Shown here piece by piece: positions 10,681-21,714 of a stretch of DNA of 64,000 nt. Below the pieces are notes generated by a model. That model saw only the letters and a program-made list of their open reading frames with translations, was not told the DNA's origin and did not search any database. The DNA comes from Oncomelania hupensis (lineage: Eukaryota > Mollusca > Gastropoda > Littorinimorpha > Pomatiopsidae), in assembly GCA_036898135.1 (NCBI GenBank), contig CM072511.1, positions 75,812,840 to 75,876,839 of the forward strand, written 5' to 3'. Every line of letters begins with the position of its first letter. Positions within the stretch are counted from its first letter, which is position 1. The translations under genes and the position numbers were made by a program.

Positions 10681-11401
10681 TCTCGCTGCTCAAGTGTCAG
10701 GGTTGCCTCTCTGTGGAGTTTGTGTCCAGCCGTGGACCAAGATGCCTTTGGATACATTTTGTAAGCATAATTATGGTAAACTGTTTAGATTTGACACGAG
10801 CTATTGAAATTCAGTCGAGCTTTCAAGCGAGAGCAGACATGTTTTATAATATGAGACGTGATGTATAAAGATGGTCATTGATCGTTTCTTTCCTTTTCCC
10901 ACAATGTTATCCATATCCAGGTATAATCATTTCATGAATGAAAATTACTATCAACATACTCACACCTTCCATTCATATTACATTAGCTACCACTCTATAA
11001 TTATCGTCCGATGTAATTAATAACATTATTACATCAATAAAATTTTTATTTCATCTTAGTGGACAACAGCTCACCACCTCTGAACACAATACATCCAATG
11101 CAAAAATATACTTCTCCAACATTTCACAACCATGAAAACATTATAAATACCTGTAATCTTTACAGCACAATACACAATCCAATTTCAGAGAGAAAGTCCA
11201 CCGAACCTATCCTCCTTGATAAGTCCGCTATGCTATCTACCTCTCAAATCTTTGCAATAATGTTTTTTTTCTGTTTTTTCTACACACCTGATTATTTGAC
11301 TTCACACAACCTCACACCTTGGGACACATTCCTCAAGTGAGCTCCAATCGCCCTTACTTCCGGCTGTTCATTATTCTATTGGTTCAACATTTACAACCCA
11401 T

Positions 11402-11404
<3 letters not shown>
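10681..11404. other. No gene seen
   Basis: AT-rich sequence without recognisable domains. The ORFs at 10626-10868 and 11059-11340 have no family signature. Confidence 0.6.

Positions 11405-11461
<57 letters not shown>
11405..11461. repeat. (CT)n microsatellite
   Basis: An uninterrupted CT run of about 56 bp directly at the 5' truncation point of the LINE-A copy. Confidence 0.97.
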
Positions 11462-11462
<1 letters not shown>

Positions 11463-13550
11463 AGTGGTCGAAGTACTGTTGACCACCTGGTGCGACTGGA
11501 AACTGTTATCCGTAACGCGTTCGTCCAGGGTGATCATGTCGTTGCCATCATGTTTGATTTGGAAAAAGCCTATGATACCACATGGAAATATGGCATTCTT
11601 TCAGATTTACAAGCAATGGGTTTGAAGGGACATTTACCTCCGTTTATATCCAATTTTCTAACAGACAGAATTTTTCAGGTTAAGGTTGGGGGATCTTTAT
11701 CCGATACGAGGGAACAGGAGATGGGAGTGCCTCAGGGTAGCATCTTGTCTCCCTTGCTGTTTAATATTAAAATAAATAATATTGTTCGTTCCGTTAAACG
11801 GGGAATTGACAATTCTTTGTTTGTTAACGATTTTGCATTAGTAGCCAAAGGTAAAACCTTGGCATCTGCAGAACGTCAGCTACAGTTATGTTTCAATGCC
11901 GTTGAAGACTGGGTTTTACAAAAACGTTTCAAGTTTTCTGAAGCAAAAACTGAATGTGTTCACTTTTCCAAGCACCGGGGAATTATTCAAGATCCTAATA
12001 TTACCCTCAATAAAACTCCAATAAAGACAGTCCAACAAGTCAAATTTTTGGGTGTTATTTTTGATCAAAAGTTATCCTTCCTTCCCCATCTGAAAGATCT
12101 GAAAACTAAATGCCAACGGCCTGCAATTTGCTCAAGGTTATCAGTGGTACAGACTGGGGTGCTGACAAGAAAACTTTACTGTTGTTATATCATTTTTTAA
12201 TTAAATCCAAGTTAGACTATGGTTGCATTGTTTATGGTTCTGCTAGAAAATCTTATCTTAAAATGTTAGATCCAGTTGCTCATCAGGCGCTACGCAATGC
12301 TTTGGGTGCGTGTCTTTACGTGGAAGCTAACGGACCTCCGCTGGAGCTGAGACGTACAAAATTGTCACTGAATTACTTTTTAAAATTAAAAACTGATACC
12401 ATGAACCCCGCTGTGTTTTCAATCCAGATTTTGTTCAGAAATTTGAAGCCAAACCTAACACAATTCCTCCGTTTGGCATCAGAATGCAGGCTCATTGGGA
12501 AAAAGCAGGCATCGATGCATCGATGTTGCTTCCATCAACGATGATGAGCTTCGGACTGAAGCTCCTCCATGGAAATTATGTACCCCAAACATTAATTGTC
12601 AATTGTCCGCTTTCCTAAAAAACAACACATCTGAAACCACTTTATTTAGAACAGTGTGCTTTATACCCAGGATATGGAAAACCTTTTACAGATGGGTCAA
12701 AGAAAGGAGATTCAGTTGCTGCTGCGTCGGTCTCTTGGAGACACTTAGACCAGCCTTTGCAACAGCATTTACCTGATCTTTGTTCTGTTTATACAGCTGA
12801 GCTCAAGACAATTCATCTAGCTCTGAAACAAGTTTATCAATCTGTTTATACAGCTGAGATCAAGGCAATTCATCTAGCTCTGAAACACGTTTATCAATCC
12901 AAAAGAACCTCGTTTTTAATCATGTCTGATTCACTGTCAGCACTTCAGGCTCTTTCCACGAGAAAGATACCACACCCTTTTCTGGCTGAGATCCATGACC
13001 TCCACACACAACTTATTTCTGAGGGTAAAAAAATAGTTTTTATGGGAGTACCTGGTCATATGGGCATCCGTGGCAACATTGCAGTGGACAAAGCGGATAA
13101 ATATGTCCTGCATCTCGTTTTCCCTTCAGAGATTTTCGGGTTTGTTCCTTACTCTGATCTGCGTTGTATGACTGGATCTTATTGTAAACGACTGTGGCAG
13201 ACTGACTGGTCTAATTATATCAACAACAAATTATTTCAAATTCTTCCCGAATTGTCAGCTTCTTTGCCTAACTTTGCATCCACTCGCAAAGAAGAAACAG
13301 TTTTGTCTCGCCTTCATATTGGTCATACTTATGTAACCCAGTTTCCTGTTAAAAGGAGAAGAACCACCATTGTGCTTTGCATGTGATAAACTATTTTCCG
13401 TTCGCCATTTCATGTCTGAATGTGCTGACCTGCTTGATAAAAGAGAAAATTATTTTGGTTCAATACCTTTCAAAGAGATTTTTAAAGTGTGCAACGGTCA
13501 ACACCTGTTTCAATTTTTACATGATGTTGGTTTGTTTTATCGCATATAAA
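11460..13550 (+). pseudogene. LINE-A RT-RNase H polyprotein, broken
   Basis: RT motifs seen in order: MFDLEKAYDTTWKYG (first catalytic Asp), MGVPQGSILSPLLFN, and FVNDFAL where FVDD is expected, so one catalytic Asp has become Asn. GVIFDQKLSFLPHL is the thumb. A frameshift near 12110 moves the frame to ORF 12110-12544 (LIKSKLDYGCIVYGSA), with more shifts near 12500 and 12750. The RNase H part (12757-13386) keeps MSDSLSALQAL and PGHMGIRGN, but a 57-bp stretch coding VYTAELKAIHLALK is tandemly duplicated (12785-12898). The protein would copy the element's RNA at a nicked target; this copy is dead. Confidence 0.88.
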
Positions 13551-13788
13551 TTATGTCATCTTTTTTGTGTTGGATAGATTTTATTGGTACGACTGAAGTT
13601 AGTGATTTGATTACAGAAAGAGATCGTATTTTTAATACATCAGTTTTAAATAAGATTTTTCACGAGGTTGCATGTGAAAGTTTGTTTGAGATTTTAAGAG
13701 TAACAGGCCTGTTTTTTAAGATTTGAATCATTTTATAACATTTTAAGATAACGTCTTTCTGGTCCTGATTTGGCTCTGAAGAGTCTGC

Positions 13789-13790
<2 letters not shown>
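11462..13790 (+). mobile_element. LINE-A copy 2, longest copy
   Basis: A 5'-truncated LINE that keeps most of RT, the linker and the RNase H, and a complete 3' end. The 3' UTR (GATAACGTCTTTCTGGTCCTG) ends in the shared motif GAAGAGTCTGCTT followed by a (GATT)n tail at 13784-13822. On the other side of this tail a second repeat (R550) starts in the opposite orientation with the same terminal motif, giving a tail-to-tail arrangement. Confidence 0.9.
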
Positions 13791-13821
<31 letters not shown>

Positions 13822-13822
13822 G
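13784..13822. repeat. (GATT)n tail between two retroposons
   Basis: GATT units form the 3' tail of LINE-A copy 2 and, read on the other strand, the tail of the following R550 copy. Confidence 0.85.
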
Positions 13823-14400
13823 CTTTAGGTCCAGCGGACTCTTCCGAGCCAAATCAGGACCGGACAACCCCCAATCCGCATAAAAGATCTGCTGAAACAA
13901 CCCTAGTGGGAAAATTGAATGCCCTCCACCGGCCAGTCACTTTACAATAAAGACATCCCACGCAGGGGACGGCTGAGGCTTTACCTTAACTACTCGAACC
14001 CCCGGTTACAAAAACAAAATAGAATACAAACATCATTATAAATCATAAACAAAACACATACATATAAAATGCCTATAGTGCTAAATAATAACATCATAGG
14101 AAGCCCTAGTGACCACCCGGCAGAAAGCGTCCAACACTCCCAAGCTGATCCATCAGACCTCATACACAAACAAGGAGTCTTGTCCAGTAAGAGTTTTCAA
14201 GAAAAAAGGTAGGTCATTGATCTAGCGAAGAAGAAGATAGTATAGCAGAGTGATAGGACAGATCAGGAATGGGAAAGAGCAAATGAGGAAGACAGCGACA
14301 GTGGGAATTTAAAGCACTAAATTTCCAGAAAGTGGGGATACTATTTATACTGAAACCCCCGGCACTCCAACGGGGCTACTGTTGCCGCAGTGAATCAGTC
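13823..14400 (-). repeat. R550 dispersed repeat, copy 1
   Basis: About 560 bp matching 26498-27200 in the same orientation and 33630-34096 in the opposite one. Landmarks: CCGCATAAAAGATCTGCTGA, TAGGAAGCCCTAGTGACCA, GGGAATTTAAAG and CCCCCGGCACTCC. Its minus-strand 3' end carries the same motif as LINE-A (AGGTCCAGCGGACTC and AAATCAGGACC). No ORF. It behaves as a retroposon sharing the LINE-A terminus, or as the 3' UTR of another LINE. Confidence 0.7.
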
Positions 14401-14499
14401 ATGCCTACAAAGGCAAGACAGGTTTTCAACTGGGGCTTTCACTTTTCCCTTTATAGGTTATAACAATCTACAGTGGCAAGATTGCTCATGACCCCAAGG

Positions 14500-14548
14500 G
14501 GTGAAGAAGAGTCTGCTGGACCTAAAGCAACAATCATGTAATGTAATG

Positions 14549-14626
<78 letters not shown>
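14500..14626 (+). repeat. Another shared 3' end followed by (AT)n
   Basis: GAAGAGTCTGCTGGACC at 14507 with AAAGCAACAATCATGTAATG repeats the LINE-A type terminus in plus orientation, then (AT)n runs from 14548 to 14626. The upstream body is not LINE-A coding sequence. The (IY)n ORFs across the AT run are artefacts. Confidence 0.75.
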
Positions 14627-14629
<3 letters not shown>

Positions 14630-15465
14630 ATTCTAAAAATAGAACCGGAAAATTTACGTTCTCTGCAGCATCCAATACCAATATTGAAGGGAGGGAGGAA
14701 ACTGGAGTACCCGGAGAAAACCCTAGATAAATAGTAATTGCTTGCCTAAAGAAAAATTAAAAATATAGAAAATTTGGATAATTATGAAATGAGGGTTACC
14801 AAACTTACTTTTGAATTAGAACAAATTACTTTCCACCTAAACACCAAGTTTCACAATAATCTGATCAGTAACTTGGGAGAAAACGCATGATCAAATTGCA
14901 TTGTGTATTAGGGCTGCAAGAAGGGGATCACGGAGTCAGGAACGATAATCCATGTAATCGACCGCATATGATGTAAGATGGAGTCTCATCTTTCCTTACG
15001 AGATCTCTTCATATATGAACCACAGTCCACCAATATGGAGAACTGATCCAAATTCGAGGACTGGGTGGTCCAAATTACTGAACGTCTCCTAATTTGGACC
15101 ACATTGCAAAAAATACTCTTTCAAGTTCATTTTAACCCCTTTAATTTTAAAATAAGTTTATTGTCTGTTTTTATTTTATTCTTTTAGATGAAATAAAGGT
15201 ACTTGGTAATTATTATCATTTTTCGTGTTTCCACATTGTTTTTACGACGTGACAAAAAAGCAACCAGTGGTCTATGTTTGTAGACTCTCCCTTATATTTA
15301 TACACGTGCGCACGTATTGATGATAAAATACTAAAGAATTTATTATATTCATGATATTATTAATTAAAACTTTGTTAAAACACAACATAGCAATAAACAT
15401 AGAAAATGCATCAGATATCCTATTTCTTTATCAATTAAAACTTTATTAAAACACAACATAGCAAT
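14627..15465. other. No gene seen; small repeats
   Basis: 14685-14725 has the GGAAACTGGAGTACCCGGAG domain of the SINEs at 9020 and 31755. At 15071-15105 GGTCCAAATTA and TAATTTGGACC form an 11-bp stem with a 13-base loop. 15360-15465 contains an imperfect ~70-bp tandem repeat (CACAACATAGCAATA); Gypsy-B is inserted in its second unit. Confidence 0.6.
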
Positions 15466-15671
15466 TGTAATAATGTGCCTATGGCATTGTTGTGTGCCTA
15501 TGCCACTGTGTTGGCCTTGTTCTTATTTGGGTTGTTTTTGATTGGTATACCGGATGTATGCTTTTGGGAATAAAAGCAGAGACCAGCCAAATTATCCAAA
15601 GTGTGGCCGCGTTCGTTAATTGCCTGTCCGTACATGCAGATAAAATATATATACACACACGCATTACAACA
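15466..15671 (+). repeat. 5' LTR of Gypsy-B (206 bp)
   Basis: Starts TGTAATAATG and ends CATTACAACA, giving short inverted termini with TG...CA ends. GGGAATAAAAGCAGAG near 15568 contains an AATAAA signal. Confidence 0.95.
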
Positions 15672-15690
15672 TTTTGGCGACGAGGATAAG
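15672..15690 (+). promoter_or_regulatory. Probable primer binding site of Gypsy-B
   Basis: Directly after the LTR the sequence TTTTGGCGACGAGGATAAG has a TGG that would pair with the CCA end of a tRNA. The tRNA was not identified. Confidence 0.5.
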
Positions 15691-15709
15691 AACCCAGCCG
15701 TAAGTACTC

Positions 15710-16465
15710 ATGGCGAAAGCTATTTCTATCACACAGCCGCCGTATTTTTCTCCTTCAGGCGACATCAATAGTGTGGCCGACCGTTGGACCACATGGCTCC
15801 GCAAATTTCAAATGTATGTTGAGGCGTCTGGCATTGACGACGACGCACAAAAACGCGCGTTGCTTCTCCACTGCGCTGGAGATGAGGTTCAAGAGATTTT
15901 TGGAACCTTTACCGTAGGAGACTCGTACAATGATGCCAAAGAGAAACTAACGGGCCATTTCAAGCCACAAATGAACGTGACATTTCAGCGCCACATATTC
16001 CGGAAGGAGATGCAGAAAGAGTCTGAAACCGTTGGTCAGTTTGTCATTAGGCTTAGAAAGCTTGCCGGAACGTGTGCATTTGGAACGGAAAAAGACAATT
16101 TTATTCGAGATCAAGTTGTTGATAAATGTCTCTCAAATTCCCTTCGCAAGAAGCTACTAGCTGAAAAAGACCTCACTCTCACACGCCTACTTGAAATAGC
16201 TCAGGCCAAGGAGTCAAGTGAGTTTCAGGCATCACAGATTGCCGAAGAAAGCGCATTCATGACAAGAAATACACAGAGCACTTGTACAAAACAGCGCGAC
16301 CACAAGCATAGAACAAAGAATACTCCTGCACACAAAAATCTACAGTTTCATCCCCAAGCTGCAGACTCAGAAACTAAGATGAAAATTGTCTGTTTGAGGT
16401 GTGGACTAAAGCTCATGAATGCCGTTGCACAAAGGGCAAAACATGTTACAAATGCAACAAAGTAG
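15710..16465 (+). CDS. gag: Gag polyprotein of Gypsy-B
   Basis: A 251-residue capsid protein starting at ATG 15710 (AGTACTCATGG), 38 bp after the LTR. It has a retrotransposon Gag fold signature (ADRWTTWLRKFQMYVEASG, then ALLLHCAGDEVQEIF, and FVIRLRKLAGTC) and forms the particle around the RNA. The C-terminus reads CLRCGLKLMN and stops at 16465; the first zinc knuckle is cut in the middle, and its second half plus a full second knuckle (CYKCNKVGHFASMC) are in the pol frame. Either a -1 frameshift makes Gag-Pol here, or one base has been lost near 16403. I favour the lost base, because a Gag without any whole knuckle would be odd. Confidence 0.85.
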   Translation: MAKAISITQPPYFSPSGDINSVADRWTTWLRKFQMYVEASGIDDDAQKRALLLHCAGDEVQEIFGTFTVGDSYNDAKEKLTGHFKPQMNVTFQRHIFRKEMQKESETVGQFVIRLRKLAGTCAFGTEKDNFIRDQVVDKCLSNSLRKKLLAEKDLTLTRLLEIAQAKESSEFQASQIAEESAFMTRNTQSTCTKQRDHKHRTKNTPAHKNLQFHPQAADSETKMKIVCLRCGLKLMNAVAQRAKHVTNATK

Positions 16466-19400
16466 GCCATTTTGCATCTATGTGTAGATCACCACAGAGC
16501 TCCTCAGCTCATTGTATCCATGAAGTTGAGCAGCTAGGCACAGAACAAAATAGTTCCTCAGATGATGGAGACTGTAACTGTTCTGATTGCATTTTTGTCG
16601 TTGGCGCTGATAGGCACAGCATGACCTCATTCAACATATCAGGCACACACATCGCCATGATGATCGATTCTGGTGCATCATGCAATGTTTTGAATGGCAA
16701 TGATGCCAATAAACTTAAACTGAAAGGGGTCAAAACTACAAAATGCAACAGATTGCTTCACCCATACATGTCCCCACCTATTCAGGTTACAGAGAGCATA
16801 ATTGCTGACATTCAACACCGTGATTCAGAACCTGTCCGGACCGAATTTCTTGTTGTCACAGCTGGTTCGCAGCCATCATTGCTTGGTAAAAACACTGCGT
16901 TGCAGTTAGGTGTGTTGCAAGTTATCAATCATGTTTCTATGCCACACTCGCCAAATCAGATCTTGGAACAGTATACTGGTCTCTCACGCGGTGTCGGAAA
17001 ACTGAAAAATCACAAGGTCAAGATTCATATTGATAAATCGGTTCCGCCGGTAGCTCGCAAACACAGCAGAGTTCCCTTTCATTTGCGTGACAAAGTTGAG
17101 CAAGAGCTCAAAAGACTTGAAACAGAAGATATCATTGAAAAGGTCACTGGCCCTACCGAATGGGTCTCTCGCATCGTCACACCGCCCAAACCGAAAAATC
17201 CATCCGAAATCCGTATTTGCGTGGACATGCGTGAGGCTAACAAAGCCGTTATCCGTACAAGACACATTACACCGACCATCGAAGAGCTGGTTACTGACCT
17301 CAACGGCGCATCCGTTTTCAGCAAGATTGATTTACGTTCAGGTTATCACCAACTTGAACTTGAACCTGAGTCAAGGTATATCACCACTTTCTCAACCCAC
17401 TGCGGTCTCTATCAGTATAAAAGGCTCATCTTTGGCTTGAACTCTGCTGCAGAAATCTTTCAGCATACTATTCAAGAACTACTTAGCGACATTCCTGGAT
17501 CTAGGAATGTTTCCGATGATATCATTTGCTTTGGAAAGGACCAGGCTGATCATGATCGTGCACTTCATGCCACCTTTTCTCAGCTGCATACTTCTGGTCT
17601 CACCGTCAACGCTGAAAAGTGTGAATTTAACAAATCTGAGATAGAGTTCTTTGGTTTCATTTTCTCATCAGAAGGGCTTCGCCCAGATCCAAAGAAGGTT
17701 CAAGCCATCCGCGATGCTTCCAAACCACAAAACCCTTCAGAGATCCGCTCCTTTCTGGGCATGGCTCAATACAGTGCTCGGTTCATCAGCAATTTTGCGA
17801 CTTTAACTGAACCGCTTCGAGCACTTACCAAACAAGACATTCAGTGGTCTTGGGGTGAGAAAGAGGATGCAGCGTTCCAGGCTGTCAAAGATGCACTTTC
17901 TGAGAAGACAACGCTGGCATATTTTGACCCGAAGAAACACACATCAATTCATGTTGATGCCAGTCCGGTTGGCGTTGCAGGCATACTCTCTCAAGATGGA
18001 TGTCCTATCGCTTATGCCAGCAGGTCACTCTCTGATGTTGAACAACGTTATTCGCAAACTGAACGCGAAGCGTTAGCAGTTGTCTGGGCATGTGAACACT
18101 TTCATGTGTATGTCATGGGTTCTGACTTCACAGTGGTCACCGACCACAAGCCGTTGATCGGTATTTGGGACAAAGTGAACCCACCAACACGCATTGCGCG
18201 CTGGGCGTTACGCCTTACACCATACACACTCAAACTGGAATACAAAGCTGGGAAAGATAATCCTGCAGACTACATGTCTCGCCACCCAGCTACACACACA
18301 GATGGACAAAGCAGACATGAACAGATTGCAGAAGAATATATCAATTTTTTCATTGACTCCGATACACCATCCGCAATCACTCTTGCAGATATTCAATCAG
18401 CAACCGAGCATGATCCCACTCTGCAAACCGTAATCAAACTCGTCAACTCTGGCCGATGGCACTCGGTATCAGAAAGCGCGCTGGAGAATGCAAGTCTTTC
18501 CGCTTTACACTCGTTCAGAAATGTTAAAGATGAACTCTGTGTCAACGCAGAGCAAAACATAATTTTGAAAGGGACACAGCTTGTCATACCTGCTAAACTG
18601 CAGAAACAAGTAATCAAGCTTGCACATGAAGGACACCAAGGTGTCTCTAAAACCAAATCCTTCATCCGAAGTAAAGTCTGGTTTCCAGGCATGGACAAAG
18701 CTGTTGAAGAAGAAGTGGAAAAATGCATACCGTGCCAAGCCAACACAAACCGGTGCATAAAAGAACCCCTGAACATGTCCGAACTCCCTAAAGGGCCCTG
18801 GCAAAACCTATCCGTTGACTTTTGTGGGCCATTACCATCTGGTGACTATTTGCTGGTCATCATTGATGAGTTTTCAAGATATCCGGTTGTTGAAATGGTT
18901 CGTAGTACCTCTGCCGAATGCATCATTCCAGTGGTTGACAGAGTTTTTGCAACTTTCGGATACCCCGAGATGATCAAAACTGACAATGGACCACCTTTTC
19001 AAAGTGTTCAGTGGAAACAGTTCATGAAAACATCCGGTGTCACACACCGCAAAATCACACCATGCTGGCCACAAGCCAATGCACAAGCTGAATCTTTCAA
19101 CAAGCCACTCATGAAGGCGATCCGAGCCGCCCAAATTGAACACAAAAACTGGCGTAGGGAGCTTACTGCATTCCTCCGTTCTTATCGGTGCACTCCGCAT
19201 ACCTCTACTCTGTTTACGCCGTTCAAACTCATGTTTGACAGGGATCCGAAAACTAAACTTCCAGAAGTAAGCAACAATAAAACTCACACAGTGTTTCCCA
19301 AACATGAAAATGATTACACCTGTCTAAGACACCAAGATGCGCAGGCAAAGACAAAAATGAAAGAATATGCTGACAACAAACATCATGCTTGTCGCTCAAA

Positions 19401-19956
19401 CATACAACCTGGTGACTATGTGCTTGTCAAACAACCGAAAGAAAATAAACTTTCTTCAGCCTACAACCCCTCACCCATGATTGTTACACAGTCAAACCAT
19501 TCCATGATAACAGCACAATCTCTTGGGGGTGGTTTCAAACAAGTTACACGGAACAGTTCCCGCTTTCACAAACTGAGAACCACTCCACTGGTGCAGGACA
19601 CTCCATTTGACCCTGACCTTGACCGTCATCTCCATACTTCCCCTCCTACACCATACAAACCTGACACACCACCACATATCCCCATCAGGCAAACCCCACA
19701 AAATTCAGCTCCAAAACATCACAACTCAGCAACATCTCTGTCTCCACATTGCAGAAAGGCCCTCATGCCACAACTAAGTGCTCGGAAACCCCTGGTTTCA
19801 GAAAGTCGCACTCCTTCAGACACTCATAAGCCTCAGCTAATCAACCTTCCTGACACCCAAAACCCACAACACTCTCCTCATCATTCAGACCCACCCCGAA
19901 GATCCTCTCGCACGCATAAACCTCCTGCACACCTCAAAGATTATGTGCAATTCTGA
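16378..19956 (+). CDS. pol: Pol polyprotein of Gypsy-B (protease-RT-RNase H-integrase)
   Basis: The frame is open from 16378; no ATG start is implied because it would be made as Gag-Pol. Domains, counted from 16399: zinc knuckle (about residue 18), protease IDSGAS (about 90), RT from about 250 with VCVDMREAN-like, FSKIDLRSGYHQL and the active site VSDDIICFG (about 372), RNase H with HVDAS (about 518), REALAVVW and VVTDHKPL, integrase zinc finger HEGHQGV and CIPCQ (about 743-780), and the DDE core SVDFCGP, TDNGPPF and AQAESFNK (about 805, 861, 897). The proline-rich tail ends in PPAHLKDYVQF. All catalytic residues are present. The ORF is 1185 residues without a break, so it may be functional apart from the gag junction. 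Confidence 0.92.
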   Translation, partial: DENCLFEVWTKAHECRCTKGKTCYKCNKVGHFASMCRSPQSSSAHCIHEVEQLGTEQNSSSDDGDCNCSDCIFVVGADRHSMTSFNISGTHIAMMIDSGASCNVLNGNDANKLKLKGVKTTKCNRLLHPYMSPPIQVTESIIADIQHRDSEPVRTEFLVVTAGSQPSLLGKNTALQLGVLQVINHVSMPHSPNQILEQYTGLSRGVGKLKNHKVKIHIDKSVPPVARKHSRVPFHLRDKVEQELKRLETEDIIEKVTGPTEWVSRIVTPPKPKNPSEIRICVDMREANKAVIRTRHITPTIEELVTDLNGASVFSKIDLRSGYHQLELEPESRYITTFSTHCGLYQYKRLIFGLNSAAEIFQHTIQELLSDIPGSRNVSDDIICFGKDQADHDRALHATFSQLHTSGLTVNAEKCEFNKSEIEFFGFIFSSEGLRPDPKKVQAIRDASKPQNPSEIRSFLGMAQYSARFISNFATLTEPLRALTKQDIQWSWGEKEDAAFQAVKDALSEKTTLAYFDPKKHTSIHVDASPVGVAGILSQDGCPIAYASRSLSDVEQRYSQTEREALAVVWACEHFHVYVMGSDFTVVTDHKPLIGIWDKVNPPTRIARWALRLTPYTLKLEYKAGKDNPADYMSRHPATHTDGQSRHEQIAEEYINFFIDSDTPSAITLADIQSATEHDPTLQTVIKLVNSGRWHSVSESALENASLSALHSFRNVKDELCVNAEQNIILKGTQLVIPAKLQKQVIKLAHEGHQGVSKTKSFIRSKVWFPGMDKAVEEEVEKCIPCQANTNRCIKEPLNMSELPKGPWQNLSVDFCGPLPSGDYLLVIIDEFSRYPVVEMVRSTSAECIIPVVDRVFATFGYPEMIKTDNGPPFQSVQWKQFMKTSGVTHRKITPCWPQANAQAESFNKPLMKAIRAAQIEHKNWRRELTAFLRSYRCTPHTSTLFTPFKLMFDRDPKTKLPEVSNNKTHTVFPKHENDYTCLRHQDAQAKTKMKEYADNKHHACRSNIQPGDYVLVKQPKENKLSSAYNPSPMIVTQSNHSMITAQSLGGGFKQVTRNSSRFHKLRTTPLVQDTPFDPDLDRHLHTSPPTPYKPDTPPHIPIRQTPQNSAPKHHNSATSLSPHCRKALMPQLSARKPLVSESRTPSDTHKPQLINLPDTQNPQHSPHHSDPPRRSSRTHKPPAHLKDYVQF

Positions 19957-20796
19957 TGATGACATTATTTTTTTTTTTTTGTCATTATGATTGATGACAG
20001 GATGCTATTTTATTATCTGAGTGATGCTTCCATTTAATTTTTACACAATAACTACACTTTTGCGGGCTGTTGGTAGTTCTTTATTGTAATATTTAGGCTC
20101 AAAAGGCCTAAAATGTTAACAATACTATTGGGTGTTATATGTGTATTAAATGTATTTGCAGCAAGTGAATCCTTACTCCTGTGAATTTGACTTGTATCTA
20201 AAGACTTTTATACATTTTAAATGTTTTAAAAAAATCTCCAGCCTTATCCAGCACTGGAAGTATCAATTATACTTTTCATGAACATTATCTTGTGATTATG
20301 GACTGTACTGCATTTGTGCATCATCCTCTGATCATGGACTGTGTAGAACTCAAATGTGACTCTGGATTACTGATATGGTGATAAACTTTCAAGCCTGGTG
20401 CGCTTGTGCTTCAGAATTAACATTTCATGTGGACTTTCATACCACCCTGTAGTGTCCTTATTTTGGTGTGAGAGAGAGAACGAGAATTTTGAGAGTGACT
20501 GGTCCAAAGTGAATGGCTCAAGTTAAAAGGTTTAATAATTATTTTAATTTGCTAAAAGCCACATGTATCTAGTATTGTTTTGTATACAGTTCAAGAACTG
20601 TGTGGAATAGTATTTGTATACACAGATTAACACATGCTTCTGAACCAGTTCATTTTGACTATCAATTTTAAACTTTCCTTTGTTTTATTACTTTTAAAGT
20701 TCTTGTTAAATATAGTGTTAAAGTTTAATTTCATGGTTGGTCAGGTTGCGCTTTGTCAGTTTAGTTTATGATTTTTAAACTATAGTTGGGGAGGGA
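19957..20796 (+). other. 3' untranslated region and polypurine tract of Gypsy-B
   Basis: 840 bp with no ORF. It ends in the purine-rich stretch TTGGGGAGGGA (20786-20796) directly before the 3' LTR, which serves as primer for plus-strand DNA. Confidence 0.75.
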
Positions 20797-21002
20797 TGTA
20801 ATAATGTGCCTATGGCATTGTTGTGTGCCAATGCCACTGTGTTGGCCTTGTTCTTATTTGGGTTGTTTTTGATTGGTATACCGGATGTATGCTTTTGGGA
20901 ATAAAAGCAGAGACCAGCCAAATTATCCAAAGTGTGGCCGCGTTCGTTAATTGCCTGTCCGTACATGCAGATAAAATATATATACACACACGCATTACAA
21001 CA
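20797..21002 (+). repeat. 3' LTR of Gypsy-B (206 bp)
   Basis: Same ends as the 5' LTR; one T/A difference seen in TGTGCC(T/A)ATGCC. Followed by GCAAT. Confidence 0.95.
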
Positions 21003-21033
21003 GCAATAAACATAGAAAATGCATTAAAGATAT

Positions 21034-21714
21034 CCTATTCCTATCCTATCCTATCATATCCCGTAACTCGGAGGTCGTAGGGGCACCATAGATGATCGTT
21101 TAACCAGCGTACATCTTTCCCTGTCCTCAGCAACCCTGATGGTTTCGCTCAGTGTCAAACCAGTCCATTCTCGAATGTTGTCCTCCCACCTCTTTTTCAG
21201 TATCCCTCTTCTTCTACCTCCTTGCACTGTGCTTTGCAGGATGGTTTTTGCAAAACCTGATGATCTGGTGACGTGGCCATACCATCGGAGTTTCCGTGTT
21301 TTCACCACTGTGAGCAGGTCATCGTGTAGTCCAATGGGTTGTGTGATGGTCTGTCGGACTTCGTCGTTGGCGATGTGCTGGGTATAGGAAATGCCCAGAA
21401 GTCTTCTATAGCACCTCATCTCCATGCTTTGTATTCTTCTTTGTAGATCTGCTGTGAGGGTCCATGTTTCGCAAGCGTATATGAAGATGGAGATGACAAA
21501 GGAGCGCAGCAGTCTTACCTTGGAATGTAGGCTGATGGTCCTGTCTTTCCAAATTGGCTTCAACCTCGCCAGGGCAGCAGTTGTTTGTGCGATCCTGGAG
21601 AGGACTCCCTGTCGGGACCCATTATCTGATACAATGGCTCCTAAAAATTTGAAGCTATGCACTGTTGCCAGACTCGGTCAAACGCCTTTTTGAAGTCTAC
21701 GAACACATGATATA
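21034..21714 (-). pseudogene. LINE-B copy on minus strand, 3' part of ORF
   Basis: The minus strand encodes 202 residues: FKFLGAIVSDNGS, WKDRTISLHSKVRLLRS, YACETWTLTADLQRRIQSME, WYGHVTRSSG and GGRRRGILKKRWE, then the (TATCC)n tail at 21034-21060. At 21715 the element is interrupted by an LTR-type insertion; the RT sequence continues at 24659-24715. It is a C-terminal LINE fragment downstream of the RT catalytic site. Confidence 0.88.

Larger units (their letters stand above)
15466..21002 (+). mobile_element. Gypsy-B: complete Ty3/Gypsy LTR retrotransposon, 5537 bp
   Basis: Two 206-bp LTRs (15466-15671 and 20797-21002) flank gag and pol. The five bases GCAAT occur directly before the left LTR (15461-15465) and after the right LTR (21003-21007): a perfect target-site duplication. 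By eye the LTRs differ at one base, so insertion is recent. Pol order is the normal protease-RT-RNase H-integrase. The VSDD RT motif, short LTRs and overall pol type resemble the Mag/K02A2.6-like group; this placement is inference. The gag and pol frames are in a -1 relation. Confidence 0.95.

Noticed and set aside
14451..14734. ORFs with (IY)n on both strands
   Set aside because: Products of the (AT)n repeat.
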